Of a DNA stretch of 64,000 bases, positions 16,195 to 24,656 are shown in pieces. Position 1 is the first letter of the stretch. Each line of letters opens with the position of its first letter. The notes beneath the pieces were generated by a model, which saw only the letters and a program-made list of their open reading frames with translations, made no database searches and had not been told where the DNA came from. The position numbers and the translations under genes are program-made. The stretch comes from Hyalangium gracile (GTDB lineage: Bacteria > Myxococcota > Myxococcia > Myxococcales > Myxococcaceae). The stretch is taken from the NCBI RefSeq assembly GCF_020103725.1, contig NZ_JAHXBG010000032.1:57361-121360 (forward strand), given 5' to 3'.

Positions 16195-18215
16195 GCCGCA
16201 CCCCGGTTCATGTCACTGCCGGCCACCGGCGCCGCCTCCGAGCTGGCCGGAGTGCTCGCGCCCACCGCCACGCGCCGCCGCGACGGCCACAGCGAGATGA
16301 GCGAGCCCAGCACCAGGATGGGGATGCTGTACCAGATCCACCCCACCAGCGGGAAAACCCACACGTTGAGGCTCGCCGTCGTTCCCCGCTCGGAGAAGGC
16401 CATCAGCGAGATGTAGAGATCCTCCTTCGGGGACTCGCGCACCGCGGGCGTGCCGATGGGATCCGTGCTGCGCTCGTAGTAGTTCATCCGCGGCTGGTAC
16501 TCCTCCACCTTGCCGCTGGGAGTCGTCACCTCCACGCGCGCCGCCACGAAGGCGCGGTGGGGCTCCTGGCCCTCGTTCGTGCCCAGGTACTTGAGCTGGT
16601 AGCCGCCCAGCGTCATGGACTCGCCGATGCGCAGGGTGCTGGAGGTGTGCTTGACGTATGCGGACGAGGCGGCCACCGCCACGAAGATGACGATGATGCC
16701 CAGGTGCACCACGTAGCCGCCGAAGCGCCGGCGCGCCTTGGAGGCGCTCTGGACCACGGCGGTGACGAGGCCCTCCTTGCGCTCGCTCATGCGCACGCGG
16801 ATGGGCGCCACCAGCTCGCGCAGGGTGATGAAGGTAGCGAAGCCGGCAAGCCCAAACGTCAGCAGTGGGTAGAAGCCTCGCATGCCCGCCGCGTAGCACA
16901 CCGCCACCACCACCAGCCCCGTCACGGCGGGGATGATGAACTGCCGGCGCACCGTGTCCTTGTTCGGCGTACCCCAGGGCAGCATCGGCCCCACGCCCAT
17001 GAGGAAGAGCACCGCGATGCCGCCAGGCACGGCCATCTTGTTGAAGTACGGCTCGCCCACACTGACGCGACCGCGGCCCACCGCCTCGGCGACGAGCGGG
17101 TACACCGTGCCCAGCAGCACCGTGAAGGTGATGGCCACGAACACCAGGTTGTTCACCAGGATGCTCGTCTCACGCGACATCAGTGAGTTGATCTGCCCCT
17201 GCGGCACCAGCAGGTGCCCGCGCGTGGCGATCAGCCCGATGGAGATCACCAGCAGCACGGCGATGAACACCAGGAACGTGGGGCCGATGTCCGACTGGGT
17301 GAAGGAGTGCACCGAGTTGAAGATGCCCGAGCGCGTCATGAACGTGCCGAGGATCGTCAGGATGAAGCTGGCCAGCGCCAGGCTCATGGTCCACAGCTTG
17401 AGCATCTGCTTGCGCTCCTGGACCATGGTGGAGTGCATGAAGGCGGTGGCCGTCAGCCACGGCAGGAACGAGGCGTTCTCCACCGGATCCCACGCCCAGT
17501 AGCCGCCCCAGCCCAGCACCGCGTACGCCCACCACGAGCCCAGGATGATGCCCACCGAGAGGAACATCCACGGGATGAGGATCCAGCGCCGCAGCGGCGC
17601 CATCCACGCGTCGCCGATCTCCCCGCGCAGCAGGCCCGCCACCGCGATGCCGAAGGGCACCGTCATGCCCACGTAGCCCAGGTAGAGCATGGGCGGGTGG
17701 ATGACCATGAGGATGTGGTTCTGCAGCAGCGGGTTGGGCCCCGGGCCGTCCGCCGGCACCTGCGCCAGCGTGTGCCAGGGGTTGGCCGGCCCGGCGATGA
17801 GGAAGGCGAAGAAGACGCCCACCGCCAGCATGGTGCCCAGCGCCAGCGACATGTAGCGCTTGTGCTCGTTCTTGTGCACCAGAGCGAAGGCCAGCAGGAA
17901 GCAGCCCATGATGGCGCCCCAGAAGAGGATGGACCCCTCCAGCGCGCTCCACAGGGCGACGATCTTGAAGAGCAGCGGCGTGGCGCGGCTACCCACCTGC
18001 GCCACGTACTTGATGCTGAAGTCGTCGGTGACGAGCGCGTACACCATCACCAGGTTGGAGCCCACCATGCAGGCGAAGAAGCCCCACACCGCGCGCCGCA
18101 CCCACTGCGAGCCCGCGTCCGTCTGCCGCAGGCCGCTCGTCAGCCCGACGACGGCTCCGAACGCGGCGCACACCAGCGCGCCGAGCACGAGCCCGTATCC
18201 AATCGTTGCGTTCAC
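16191..18215 (-). CDS. ccmF: CcmF, haem lyase core subunit
   Basis: CcmF joins haem from holo-CcmE to apocytochrome c at the inner membrane. The 674-residue protein has about 15 membrane helices and the tryptophan-rich haem-handling segment [23 protein letters not shown] (read in two parts around residues 225-250), plus the conserved histidines in [10 protein letters not shown] and AFMHSTM. The C-terminal periplasmic domain (about 515-620) precedes the last helix. It overlaps both neighbours by four bases (ATGA), a sign of tight coupling within the ccm operon. Confidence 0.93.
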   Translation of the reverse strand: MNATIGYGLVLGALVCAAFGAVVGLTSGLRQTDAGSQWVRRAVWGFFACMVGSNLVMVYALVTDDFSIKYVAQVGSRATPLLFKIVALWSALEGSILFWGAIMGCFLLAFALVHKNEHKRYMSLALGTMLAVGVFFAFLIAGPANPWHTLAQVPADGPGPNPLLQNHILMVIHPPMLYLGYVGMTVPFGIAVAGLLRGEIGDAWMAPLRRWILIPWMFLSVGIILGSWWAYAVLGWGGYWAWDPVENASFLPWLTATAFMHSTMVQERKQMLKLWTMSLALASFILTILGTFMTRSGIFNSVHSFTQSDIGPTFLVFIAVLLVISIGLIATRGHLLVPQGQINSLMSRETSILVNNLVFVAITFTVLLGTVYPLVAEAVGRGRVSVGEPYFNKMAVPGGIAVLFLMGVGPMLPWGTPNKDTVRRQFIIPAVTGLVVVAVCYAAGMRGFYPLLTFGLAGFATFITLRELVAPIRVRMSERKEGLVTAVVQSASKARRRFGGYVVHLGIIVIFVAVAASSAYVKHTSSTLRIGESMTLGGYQLKYLGTNEGQEPHRAFVAARVEVTTPSGKVEEYQPRMNYYERSTDPIGTPAVRESPKEDLYISLMAFSERGTTASLNVWVFPLVGWIWYSIPILVLGSLISLWPSRRRVAVGASTPASSEAAPVAGSDMNRGAA

Positions 18216-18694
18216 TGAGGCCTCGTCGACGCCGTGGCGGAGCTGTCAACGCTCTCCTTCCACTCGCGCGGCTGTTCGCCCGGCTTGGGCGCGCGGTACT
18301 CGTTGGAGTGGTTCACCATCAGCCGGTTGGAGCTGAACACCTGCGACTTGTCGAAGGTGCCCTCCACCACCACGCCGATGCCCTCACGGAACATCTGCGG
18401 CGGCACCTCCGTGGAGCGCACCGTCACCGCCACCGACTGCGGCGTGTGATCGCTGGACACCTGGAAGGTGAGGTTGGTGTGCTCGGCGTTCCACTGGATG
18501 GTGCCGGGCTTCACCACGCCGCCCAGGCGGATGGTGGGGCCATAGGCCTTCTCGCCCTGGCTCAGCATCTCCGCCGGGCTCCAGTAGTAGACGAGGTTCT
18601 CGCCGATGTTGCCGAAGGCCACGAAGGCCAGGCCGGCTCCGGCCACCAGAAGGGCACCCAGGGCGATGAGGCGGTTACGGACGACTGGCGTCAT
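18212..18694 (-). CDS. ccmE: CcmE, periplasmic haem chaperone
   Basis: CcmE carries haem covalently from CcmC to CcmF. It has an N-terminal membrane anchor (about 8-28), a beta-barrel OB fold with the GGVVKPGTI strand, and the HxxxY motif NHSNEY with the haem-binding His129 and Tyr133. The tail after it is Pro/Glu-rich. Length 160 is usual. It is transcribed after ccmD, with a three-base gap. Confidence 0.93.
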   Translation of the reverse strand: MTPVVRNRLIALGALLVAGAGLAFVAFGNIGENLVYYWSPAEMLSQGEKAYGPTIRLGGVVKPGTIQWNAEHTNLTFQVSSDHTPQSVAVTVRSTEVPPQMFREGIGVVVEGTFDKSQVFSSNRLMVNHSNEYRAPKPGEQPREWKESVDSSATASTRPQ

Positions 18695-18697
18695 GGT

Positions 18698-18886
18698 TCA
18701 CTCCTTCTGGCCTGCAGATGGGTTCTTGGGCCGCCGCAACCAGAGCGACAGCGCGTAGACGACGAACGAGCCCCAGGTGATGCCATAGCTCACCCACACA
18801 TAGCTCCAGCCACCCTGGATGCGGCCACTGCCCACCTGGCCGGCGGCCGTCTGGGCCAGCACCGTCAAGCTCTCGAGCGCGCTCAT
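18698..18886 (-). CDS. ccmD: CcmD-like small membrane protein
   Basis: This 62-residue protein has a single membrane helix (about 29-50, GWSYVWVSYGITWGSFVVYALSL) followed by a basic end (WLRRPKN), the usual plan of CcmD, which stabilises the CcmC-CcmE complex. Its ATG overlaps the ccmC stop and its stop lies three bases before ccmE, so position and topology carry the assignment; CcmD sequences diverge strongly. Confidence 0.8.
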   Translation of the reverse strand: MSALESLTVLAQTAAGQVGSGRIQGGWSYVWVSYGITWGSFVVYALSLWLRRPKNPSAGQKE

Positions 18887-19674
18887 CACGCCACCCCCGC
18901 GGTGCGGTTGGTCGGGACATTGGGGCCGGAGCCCGGGGAGCCCGGCAGGGCGTCGGGCAGGGCCACCTCGGCGTTCCGCTCGGCCAGGGCGATCCGGTAG
19001 CGGTGCATCAGGAAGAGGGCCACCAGGGCCAGGAAGCCGTAGGCGCTGATGCGCAGCGGAATCCAGAAGGCCGGATCCGTGGTGCTCGGGGTGGACTGCT
19101 GCTGGTGCAGGCTGCGCCACCACTTCACGGAGAACCAGATGATGGGCAGATCCACCGCGGCGATGATGCCCACCACGGCGCTCCACACCGCGCGCTTCTC
19201 CGGATCCTCCACGAAGCGGCGCAGCGCCATGTAGCCCATGTACGCCACCAGGAGGATGGCCGCGGTGGTGAGCCGGGGATCCCACGTCCAGTACACGCCC
19301 CAGGTCGGCCGGCCCCAGATGGCGCCCAGCAGCACGCCCACCGCGCCGAACACCAGCCCCACCTCGGCGGAGGCCTCCGCCAGCGAGTCCGTCTTCCAGC
19401 TCGGCTTGAAGAGGTACGTCACCGAGCAGGCGAAGTTGAGCGTGAGCGCCAGCATCGCGTTCCACACCGCGGGCACGTGGGCGTACATGATGCGCTGCAC
19501 GTCGCCCATCTCCCGGTCCGGCGGCGCCACCGCCAGGCCCCAGTAGTGGCCAACGCCCACCAGCAGGAGCGCGTAGACGGGCAGCGTCACCTTCGCGTAC
19601 TTGCGGCCCACCGTGAGCAGCAGGAGCAGGACGAGGGGCGGCAGATAGATCGTGAACAGCGACATCAAGTCCAT
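18886..19674 (-). CDS. ccmC: CcmC, haem handling membrane protein
   Basis: CcmC loads haem onto CcmE at the periplasmic face. The protein of 262 residues has six or so membrane helices and the tryptophan-rich motif GRPTWGVYWTWDPRLTT, with conserved histidines in MYAHVPAVWN. GAGG seven bases upstream supports the ATG at 19674; a longer reading would run into ccmB. Only two bases separate it from the ccmB stop. Confidence 0.93.
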   Translation of the reverse strand: MDLMSLFTIYLPPLVLLLLLTVGRKYAKVTLPVYALLLVGVGHYWGLAVAPPDREMGDVQRIMYAHVPAVWNAMLALTLNFACSVTYLFKPSWKTDSLAEASAEVGLVFGAVGVLLGAIWGRPTWGVYWTWDPRLTTAAILLVAYMGYMALRRFVEDPEKRAVWSAVVGIIAAVDLPIIWFSVKWWRSLHQQQSTPSTTDPAFWIPLRISAYGFLALVALFLMHRYRIALAERNAEVALPDALPGSPGSGPNVPTNRTAGVA

Positions 19675-19676
19675 AC

Positions 19677-20372
19677 TCAATCCTCGATCACCCTCGGAAA
19701 CAGCAGGAAGCCCAGGCCCCAATAGATCAGGTTGAAGCCGCCGAGCAGACCGAACCACGAACCGATCTGATTCATTGGGTCACCTTGAAGCACCAGCATC
19801 ATCGCCTTGGCCGAGGCCAGCAGGGCCGGAACGATGAGCGGGAACAATAGCAGAGGTAGGAGCACGTCCCTCGCGCGGGCGTTGCTGGCGATGGCCGCAT
19901 ACACGGTCCCCGGGGCGGCAAGCGCCATACACCCGAGCACCAGGGTGGCGAGCAGCTCTCCCACCCCCAGCACCACCTTCACCCCGTAGAGCGCCACCAT
20001 GGCCGGGACGAGCAGCCCGCCCAGCACCACGAGGAGCAGGGTGTTGCCCAGCGCCTTGGACAGGAAGATGGCGCGCGCGTCCGCCGGGGCCAGTCGCAGG
20101 CCGTCCAGGCAGGCGTTCTCGTACTCCACCCGGAACGACTCGCCCAGCGACAGGGTGCTGGCGAAGAGGATGGCCAGCCACAGGTAGCCGCCCGCGTTGC
20201 GCTCCAGCAGCTTGGTGTCCGGGCCCAGCGCGAACGAGAACAGCAGCAGCGTGGAGAGCGCGAAGAAGATCAGTGCATTGAGGCGGGCACGCGTGCGCCA
20301 CTCGATGAGCAGATCCTTTCCCAACAGGACGAGGGACGCGCGCACAAGGCCGATGGGAGCAGGGCGCTTCAT
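19677..20372 (-). CDS. ccmB: CcmB, ABC transporter membrane subunit
   Basis: CcmB forms, with CcmA, the ABC module that releases holo-CcmE from CcmC. It is 231 residues, with six predicted membrane helices, and contains the conserved segment FRVEYENACLDGLRLAP typical of CcmB. Its start at 20372 overlaps the ccmA stop by four bases (ATGA). Confidence 0.9.
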   Translation of the reverse strand: MKRPAPIGLVRASLVLLGKDLLIEWRTRARLNALIFFALSTLLLFSFALGPDTKLLERNAGGYLWLAILFASTLSLGESFRVEYENACLDGLRLAPADARAIFLSKALGNTLLLVVLGGLLVPAMVALYGVKVVLGVGELLATLVLGCMALAAPGTVYAAIASNARARDVLLPLLLFPLIVPALLASAKAMMLVLQGDPMNQIGSWFGLLGGFNLIYWGLGFLLFPRVIED

Positions 20373-21028
20373 GCGGGCACCGCTCGGCCTTCCTGCAGGT
20401 GAAGGCGCTCCTCGCACAGGGTAAGCCCCTGTTCGATGAGGTGGGTGGCCAGGATGACGGTGACGCCCGAGGCCTTGAGCTCGCCGATGATGGCCTCCAT
20501 GGCCTGGATGCCGGCGGGATCCAGCTCGCCAAAGGGCTCATCCAGCAGCGCCAGGGCCGGCTTCTTCATCAACAGCCGCGCGATGGCCAGGCGCTTGCGC
20601 ATGCCCGCGCTGAAGTGACGGACGGGGCTCTCCGTGCGCCGGGTGAGGCCCACCCGCGTCAGCAGCTCGCCGGCCACCTCCGCCGCGTGAGCCAGCCCCA
20701 GCAGGCGAGCGAGCACGGTGAGGTTCTGGTGCGCCGTGAGATCCTCATAGAGGAAGCTGGCGTGGGACAGCAGCGCCACCTCCTGCCGCACCGCGTCACG
20801 GTCGCTGACGGCGTTGCGCCCGAGCACTTCCACGCGGCCGGCGGTGGGAGACAGGGCGGTGGCCACCAGCCGCAGCAGGGTGGTCTTCCCCGAGCCGTTG
20901 TGGCCGGTGAGGAGCAGGGAGCGGCCCGGGGGGAGCGAGTAGGTGAGGCGCGCCAGGGCCCAGTGACGCCCATAGCGCTTGCTCACGTCGTGCAGGGCAA
21001 TCGCGGGGGGCGAGGCAGGGGCTTCCAT
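20369..21028 (-). CDS. ccmA: CcmA, ABC transporter ATPase
   Basis: CcmA is the cytoplasmic ATPase of the CcmABCDE complex. It shows Walker A GHNGSGKTT (42-50), the signature FSAGMRKRL, Walker B ALALLDEPFGELD and the switch histidine in LATHLIEQ. It is the first gene of the ccm operon, divergent from exoL. No clear ribosome binding site precedes the ATG at 21028, so translation may start differently or from a leaderless message. Confidence 0.92.
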   Translation of the reverse strand: MEAPASPPAIALHDVSKRYGRHWALARLTYSLPPGRSLLLTGHNGSGKTTLLRLVATALSPTAGRVEVLGRNAVSDRDAVRQEVALLSHASFLYEDLTAHQNLTVLARLLGLAHAAEVAGELLTRVGLTRRTESPVRHFSAGMRKRLAIARLLMKKPALALLDEPFGELDPAGIQAMEAIIGELKASGVTVILATHLIEQGLTLCEERLHLQEGRAVPA

Positions 21029-21344
21029 CGAGGGAAGCGTTCGTAACTGGAAATCGCGCCGTTCTCCAGTGAAAGCCGGCTTGATCGGGGCTCGCTCGGC
21101 CCCCTTTGGAGGCCCCCGGGGGCAGGTCCTCGCCGCTCCTCAGTCGGACTGCTCCGTTTCCTGCATCGCGTGGGGAGGGTGCTTTCGATCTGGAAAGTTT
21201 TTCTACCCCAGGTCCCATTTGTTCCAGGGGCGGCACGGAGCCTTCCCCGCGGGCGGCTCCAATGTGCGGTAGTCGCTACGAATGGGGCTGGCATCGCCCA
21301 TGCATTACTCCCGGGCAAGGGATTCTCTGCGCATGGGGTAGGTC
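21029..21344. other. Divergent intergenic region between ccmA and exoL
   Basis: These 316 bases must hold promoters for both the ccm operon and the exoL cluster. A sigma-54 type element serves exoL. A GGAAA-GTT-TTTC relative of the exoA palindromes lies at 21192-21202. I found no clear -35/-10 pair for ccmA and no convincing gene. Confidence 0.7.
21289..21304 (+). promoter_or_regulatory. Sigma-54 type (-24/-12) promoter of exoL-P
   Basis: TGGCATCGCCCATGCA keeps GG (21290-21291) and GC (21302-21303) exactly ten bases apart and matches TGGCA and TGCA of the consensus. Transcription would start near 21315, about 30 bases before exoL. It is the same promoter class as at exoA. In M. xanthus, I recall the orthologous deacetylase gene is a direct target of the sigma-54 activator Nla6. 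Confidence 0.65.
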
Positions 21345-22523
21345 ATGGGTGCGGGTCGGTTGGTGCGGAGGGCAGTGAAGGTCGCGGCGGCGGGAATGCT
21401 TCACTACAGCGGACTGAGGAAGGCGATGGCGGCGTACCGCCGGAGCCAGTCCGGTGGGCGGCGCATCCTCATCGTCAGCTACCACAGGGTGGTTGGGGAC
21501 TTCACAGGCGAGCTGCAGCGGTCCATTCCGGGGCTGCTCATCTCCCAGGAGACATTCCGCAGGCATCTGGAGGAAGCGAACCAGGCGGGCTACGAGTTCG
21601 CGTCCATCGGGGACGCGGTGGACGTGATGGCCGGCCGCAAGGTGGCCAAGAGGGATCTGTGCGTCATCACCTTCGATGACGGGTACCGGGACGTGTACCG
21701 GTACGCCTACCCGCTGCTCAAGGAGATGGGCATCCCGGCCATCGTCTATCTGCCGACGTCGTTCATCGGCACGGAGCGGCGGTTCAACCACGACCGGTTG
21801 TTCCACCTGGTGCGGATCGCGAAGAAGAAGAAGCTGCGGCCCTACTTCTGCGCGCTGCCGCCTCCGGCGATCGAGCTGCTCGAGCCGGTGCTGGCGGAGA
21901 AGAAGACGCTGTCCGCGGCGCTGGACGACTTCATCGGGGAGCACTCCGCCAGCGTCCTGCTGGAGGTCATCGAGTCGCTCGAGCAGGAGCTGGGCGGTGG
22001 CAAGGGGCTGATGCCGCCGCAGGGCGACATCATGGACTGGGACGAGGTGCGGCGCATGGCTCGAGACGGCTTCGAGTTCGGCGCGCACACGCTGGGGCAC
22101 ACCGTGCTCACGCTGGAGCCTCCCAACGTGGTGGAGCGGGAGATCCTCGAGTCCAAGCTCGCCATCGAGCGCGAGGTGAACATCCAGGTGAAGGACTTCG
22201 CCTACTGCAACGGGTGGTACTCGGACGAGATCATCCGCGTGCTGGCGGCCCACGGGTTCCGCTCGGGCGTCACGACGGAGGACGTGCCCAACCGGATCGG
22301 CGGAGACCCGTTCACCCTGAAGCGCAAGGTGATGTGGGAGAACTTCAGCATCGGGATGCTCGGGGATTACTCGACGGCGCTCACCGGGTGCCAGCTCGAT
22401 GACTGCTTCGGCGTGCTGGGCGTGAGCAGCCCCGTGATGGGCCGGCGGCCGCACTTATCCGTCGTGGAGGCCGCCAACCGGCTGCACATCCGCGGCGAGT
22501 TCGCCGGGAGGACACCGACGTGA
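21345..22523 (+). CDS. exoL: ExoL-like polysaccharide deacetylase (NodB family)
   Basis: This 392-residue protein is a carbohydrate esterase family 4 relative that should remove N-acetyl groups from the coat sugar. The NodB fold is seen as ILIVSYHRVVGDF, the TFDDGYRDVY metal-binding Asp pair and the HTLGH metal-binding histidines at about residue 246. The M. xanthus homologue next to the flippase gene carries the name ExoL as I recall it. The ATG at 21345 follows GGGGTAGG. It begins a plus-strand cluster and overlaps exoM by four bases (GTGA). Confidence 0.82.
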   Translation: MGAGRLVRRAVKVAAAGMLHYSGLRKAMAAYRRSQSGGRRILIVSYHRVVGDFTGELQRSIPGLLISQETFRRHLEEANQAGYEFASIGDAVDVMAGRKVAKRDLCVITFDDGYRDVYRYAYPLLKEMGIPAIVYLPTSFIGTERRFNHDRLFHLVRIAKKKKLRPYFCALPPPAIELLEPVLAEKKTLSAALDDFIGEHSASVLLEVIESLEQELGGGKGLMPPQGDIMDWDEVRRMARDGFEFGAHTLGHTVLTLEPPNVVEREILESKLAIEREVNIQVKDFAYCNGWYSDEIIRVLAAHGFRSGVTTEDVPNRIGGDPFTLKRKVMWENFSIGMLGDYSTALTGCQLDDCFGVLGVSSPVMGRRPHLSVVEAANRLHIRGEFAGRTPT

Positions 22524-24037
22524 GTTCCAGCCCGGCGCCGGCCTCGCCCAGCTCGTTCCTGGGCAAGGTGGGTCCCCTGGTGTTGGCCCGGCTGTTCACC
22601 GCCGGGCTGACGCTGTCCATCCCGCTCGTCCTCGCCCGGGTGCTGAGCCTGGAGGAGTACGGGACGTACTACCAGCTCTTCCTGATCGCCACGACGCTGC
22701 ACTACGTGCTGCCGTTCGGGGTGGTGCAGAGCCTGTACTACTTCCTGCCGCGCGCGGAGCAGAAGCGGCCCTACCTGGGCCAGACGATGCTCTTCGTGAC
22801 GGGGGCGGGCGTGGTGGGGGCGGTGCTGGTGGCCGCGCTGCTGGGGCCGGTGGCCGGGCTGTTCTCCAACCCGGCGCTCCTGGAGTTCCGGGTGCCGCTG
22901 GCCATCTACACCGCGCTGCTGATCGGCGGCTTCCCGCTGGAGGTGTCGCTCACCAGCCAGGGCCGGACGAAGCACTCGGCGGTGGTGTACCTGGTGTCCG
23001 ACAGCTTGCGGGCGCTGGCCATGGTGGTGCCGTGCCTGCTGGGCATGTCGCTGCACGGGATGATGGTGGCGGTGGCGGGGCTCGCGGGCCTGCGCTACCT
23101 GGCCGCGTGGGTACTGGCGCTCAAGGGCTCCACGGGGCCGGTGCTGAGCGGGCGGCTGTTCCGCGAGCAATTGGTGTACGCGGCGCCCTTCGGGGCGGCC
23201 ATGGCGCTGTCCATCCCGCAGCAGAACGCGCACTTCTACGTGGTGGCGGGCGCGGTGGCGCCGGCGCTGTACGCGCTCTATCGGGTGGGCTGCTTCCAGC
23301 TGCCGGTGGTGGACCTCCTCTATACGCCCACCAGCGAGGTGCTGATGGTGCGCCTGGGCGAGCTGGAGAAGGAGGGGCGGCTCGAGGAGGGCGTGGTGGC
23401 CTTCCGCGAGGCGGCCGGGAAGCTGGCCTTCGTGTTCCTGCCGTTCGCGGCGTTCCTCTTCGCCGCGGCGCCCGAGTTCATCTCCGCGCTGTTCGGCGCG
23501 AAGTTCCTGCCCGCGGTGTCCATCTTCCGGGTGAGCGTGCTCGGGGTGGTGCTGTCCATCCTGCCGATGGATGGCGTGCTGCGCGCCCGGGGCCACACCC
23601 GGGCCATCTTCCTGTCGTACCTCATCAAGGCGGTGGTGACGGTGCCGCTGGTGTGGTGGGGCGTGCAGCGGTTCGGGATGAAGGGCGGCATCGTCTCGTG
23701 GGCGGTGGCGGAGCTGGTGGGCAAGGCGACGCTGCTGGCGCGAGTGCCCGCCGCGCTGTCCACTCCCGAGCAGCGGCTGCGCATCCGGGACGTCATCCCC
23801 TGGCCGGAGCTGGGCAAGGCGGCCCTGGCGGCCGTGGCGGCGGCGGTGGGCATCTTCGCCCTGCGGGCGGGGACGGTGAGCGCCTGGGTGACGCTGCCCG
23901 AGAGCTTCGTCTGGCGGGTGCTGCCCCTGGCGGTGGCGGGGCTGCTGTTCGTCATTGGATATGTCGCGGTGCTGTATGTCACGGGTATCCGGCCGCTGCG
24001 CGTGCTGGCGGGGATGCGCTCCCGCGGGGCGGCGTGA
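22520..24037 (+). CDS. exoM: ExoM-like Wzx flippase
   Basis: This inner-membrane protein of 505 residues is a Wzx/MVF-superfamily flippase that turns the lipid-linked repeat unit to the periplasmic side. It has 12 to 14 hydrophobic helices; the first run RLFTAGLTLSIPLVLARVLSLEEYGTYYQ is the conserved start of the polysaccharide biosynthesis (RfbX-like) family and is listed here only as a short stretch around residues 20-48. The GTG start overlaps the exoL stop. The M. xanthus homologue is the Wzx of the spore-coat pathway. Confidence 0.85.
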   Translation: MSSSPAPASPSSFLGKVGPLVLARLFTAGLTLSIPLVLARVLSLEEYGTYYQLFLIATTLHYVLPFGVVQSLYYFLPRAEQKRPYLGQTMLFVTGAGVVGAVLVAALLGPVAGLFSNPALLEFRVPLAIYTALLIGGFPLEVSLTSQGRTKHSAVVYLVSDSLRALAMVVPCLLGMSLHGMMVAVAGLAGLRYLAAWVLALKGSTGPVLSGRLFREQLVYAAPFGAAMALSIPQQNAHFYVVAGAVAPALYALYRVGCFQLPVVDLLYTPTSEVLMVRLGELEKEGRLEEGVVAFREAAGKLAFVFLPFAAFLFAAAPEFISALFGAKFLPAVSIFRVSVLGVVLSILPMDGVLRARGHTRAIFLSYLIKAVVTVPLVWWGVQRFGMKGGIVSWAVAELVGKATLLARVPAALSTPEQRLRIRDVIPWPELGKAALAAVAAAVGIFALRAGTVSAWVTLPESFVWRVLPLAVAGLLFVIGYVAVLYVTGIRPLRVLAGMRSRGAA

Positions 24038-24058
24038 TCGCGGTGTAGCGGACACCTG

Positions 24059-24075
24059 GGGAGGGCTTCCCTCCC
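24059..24075 (+). terminator. Hairpin between exoM and exoN
   Basis: GGGAGGG and CCCTCCC pair perfectly around a CTT loop. It is followed by GC-rich sequence without a T-tract, so it may slow or partly stop transcription ahead of the promoter-like element at 24083-24098. Confidence 0.4.
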
Positions 24076-24082
24076 TGGGGTC

Positions 24083-24098
24083 GGGTACCTAGGTTGCG
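24083..24098 (+). promoter_or_regulatory. Possible internal sigma-54 type promoter before exoN
   Basis: GGGTACCTAGGTTGCG has GG (24084-24085) and GC (24096-24097) ten bases apart and keeps the TTGC of the -12 element and AC of the -24 element. Transcription would start near 24109, about 18 bases before exoN. The first half is weaker than in the exoA promoter. Confidence 0.35.
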
Positions 24099-24126
24099 GT
24101 CCACTGGTTGGGTCTGGGAGGGCGTG

Positions 24127-24639
24127 ATGGGGTTGGATGCGATGACGCTGTATCGGATCGCGCGCAAGCTGCACCTGCGTGGGGTCCCTGTGTTGCCGGC
24201 GGTGCTGCGCAAGGCCATCTATTTTCTGCACAGCTCGTACATCCCGTACGAGGCGGAGATCGGTGAGGGCACGCAGCTGGGCTACGGCGGCATCGGGGTC
24301 GTCATCCACAAGGCGACGAAGATGGGGCGCCACTGTCTGATCTCCCAGCAGGTGACCATCGGTGGCCGCTCGGGCATCGAGGGCGCGCCGGTGATCGGGG
24401 ACTACGTCCGCATCGGCGCGGGCGCGAAGATCCTCGGCAACATCACCATCGGTGACTTCGCGGTGATCGGCGCCAACGCGGTGGTGCTCAAGGACGTGCC
24501 GGCGGCCACGGTCGTCGCGGGCGTGCCCGCCAAGGTGCTCCGCCAGGATCCGGATCCGCTCACCACGTACCAGCGTGAGATGGGGCTGCTGCCTCGCCGC
24601 CAGGTGCCGTCGACTCCCATGGAGATGCCGCTCCAGTAG
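24127..24639 (+). CDS. exoN: ExoN-like serine O-acetyltransferase-family protein
   Basis: This 170-residue protein has an N-terminal helical region (LYRIARKLHLRGVPVLPAVL) and a left-handed beta-helix made of hexapeptide repeats (TQLGYGGIGVVIHKATKMG, CLISQQVTIGG, DYVRIGAGAKILG, FAVIGANAVVLKD), ending with VVAGVPAKVLR. That is the CysE-like acetyltransferase plan. In this cluster it more likely acetylates a sugar than serine. The start is the ATG at 24127 with GGGAGG five bases upstream. It is set off from exoM by an 89-base gap with a hairpin and promoter-like motif. Confidence 0.82.
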   Translation: MGLDAMTLYRIARKLHLRGVPVLPAVLRKAIYFLHSSYIPYEAEIGEGTQLGYGGIGVVIHKATKMGRHCLISQQVTIGGRSGIEGAPVIGDYVRIGAGAKILGNITIGDFAVIGANAVVLKDVPAATVVAGVPAKVLRQDPDPLTTYQREMGLLPRRQVPSTPMEMPLQ

Positions 24640-24656
24640 CCGGAGGTCCGAGCGTC

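Noticed and set aside
14461..16416. A 651-codon plus-strand frame over the zinc-ribbon and ccmG genes
   Set aside because: Antisense to recognised genes, Arg/His/Gln-rich, no motif or ribosome binding site.
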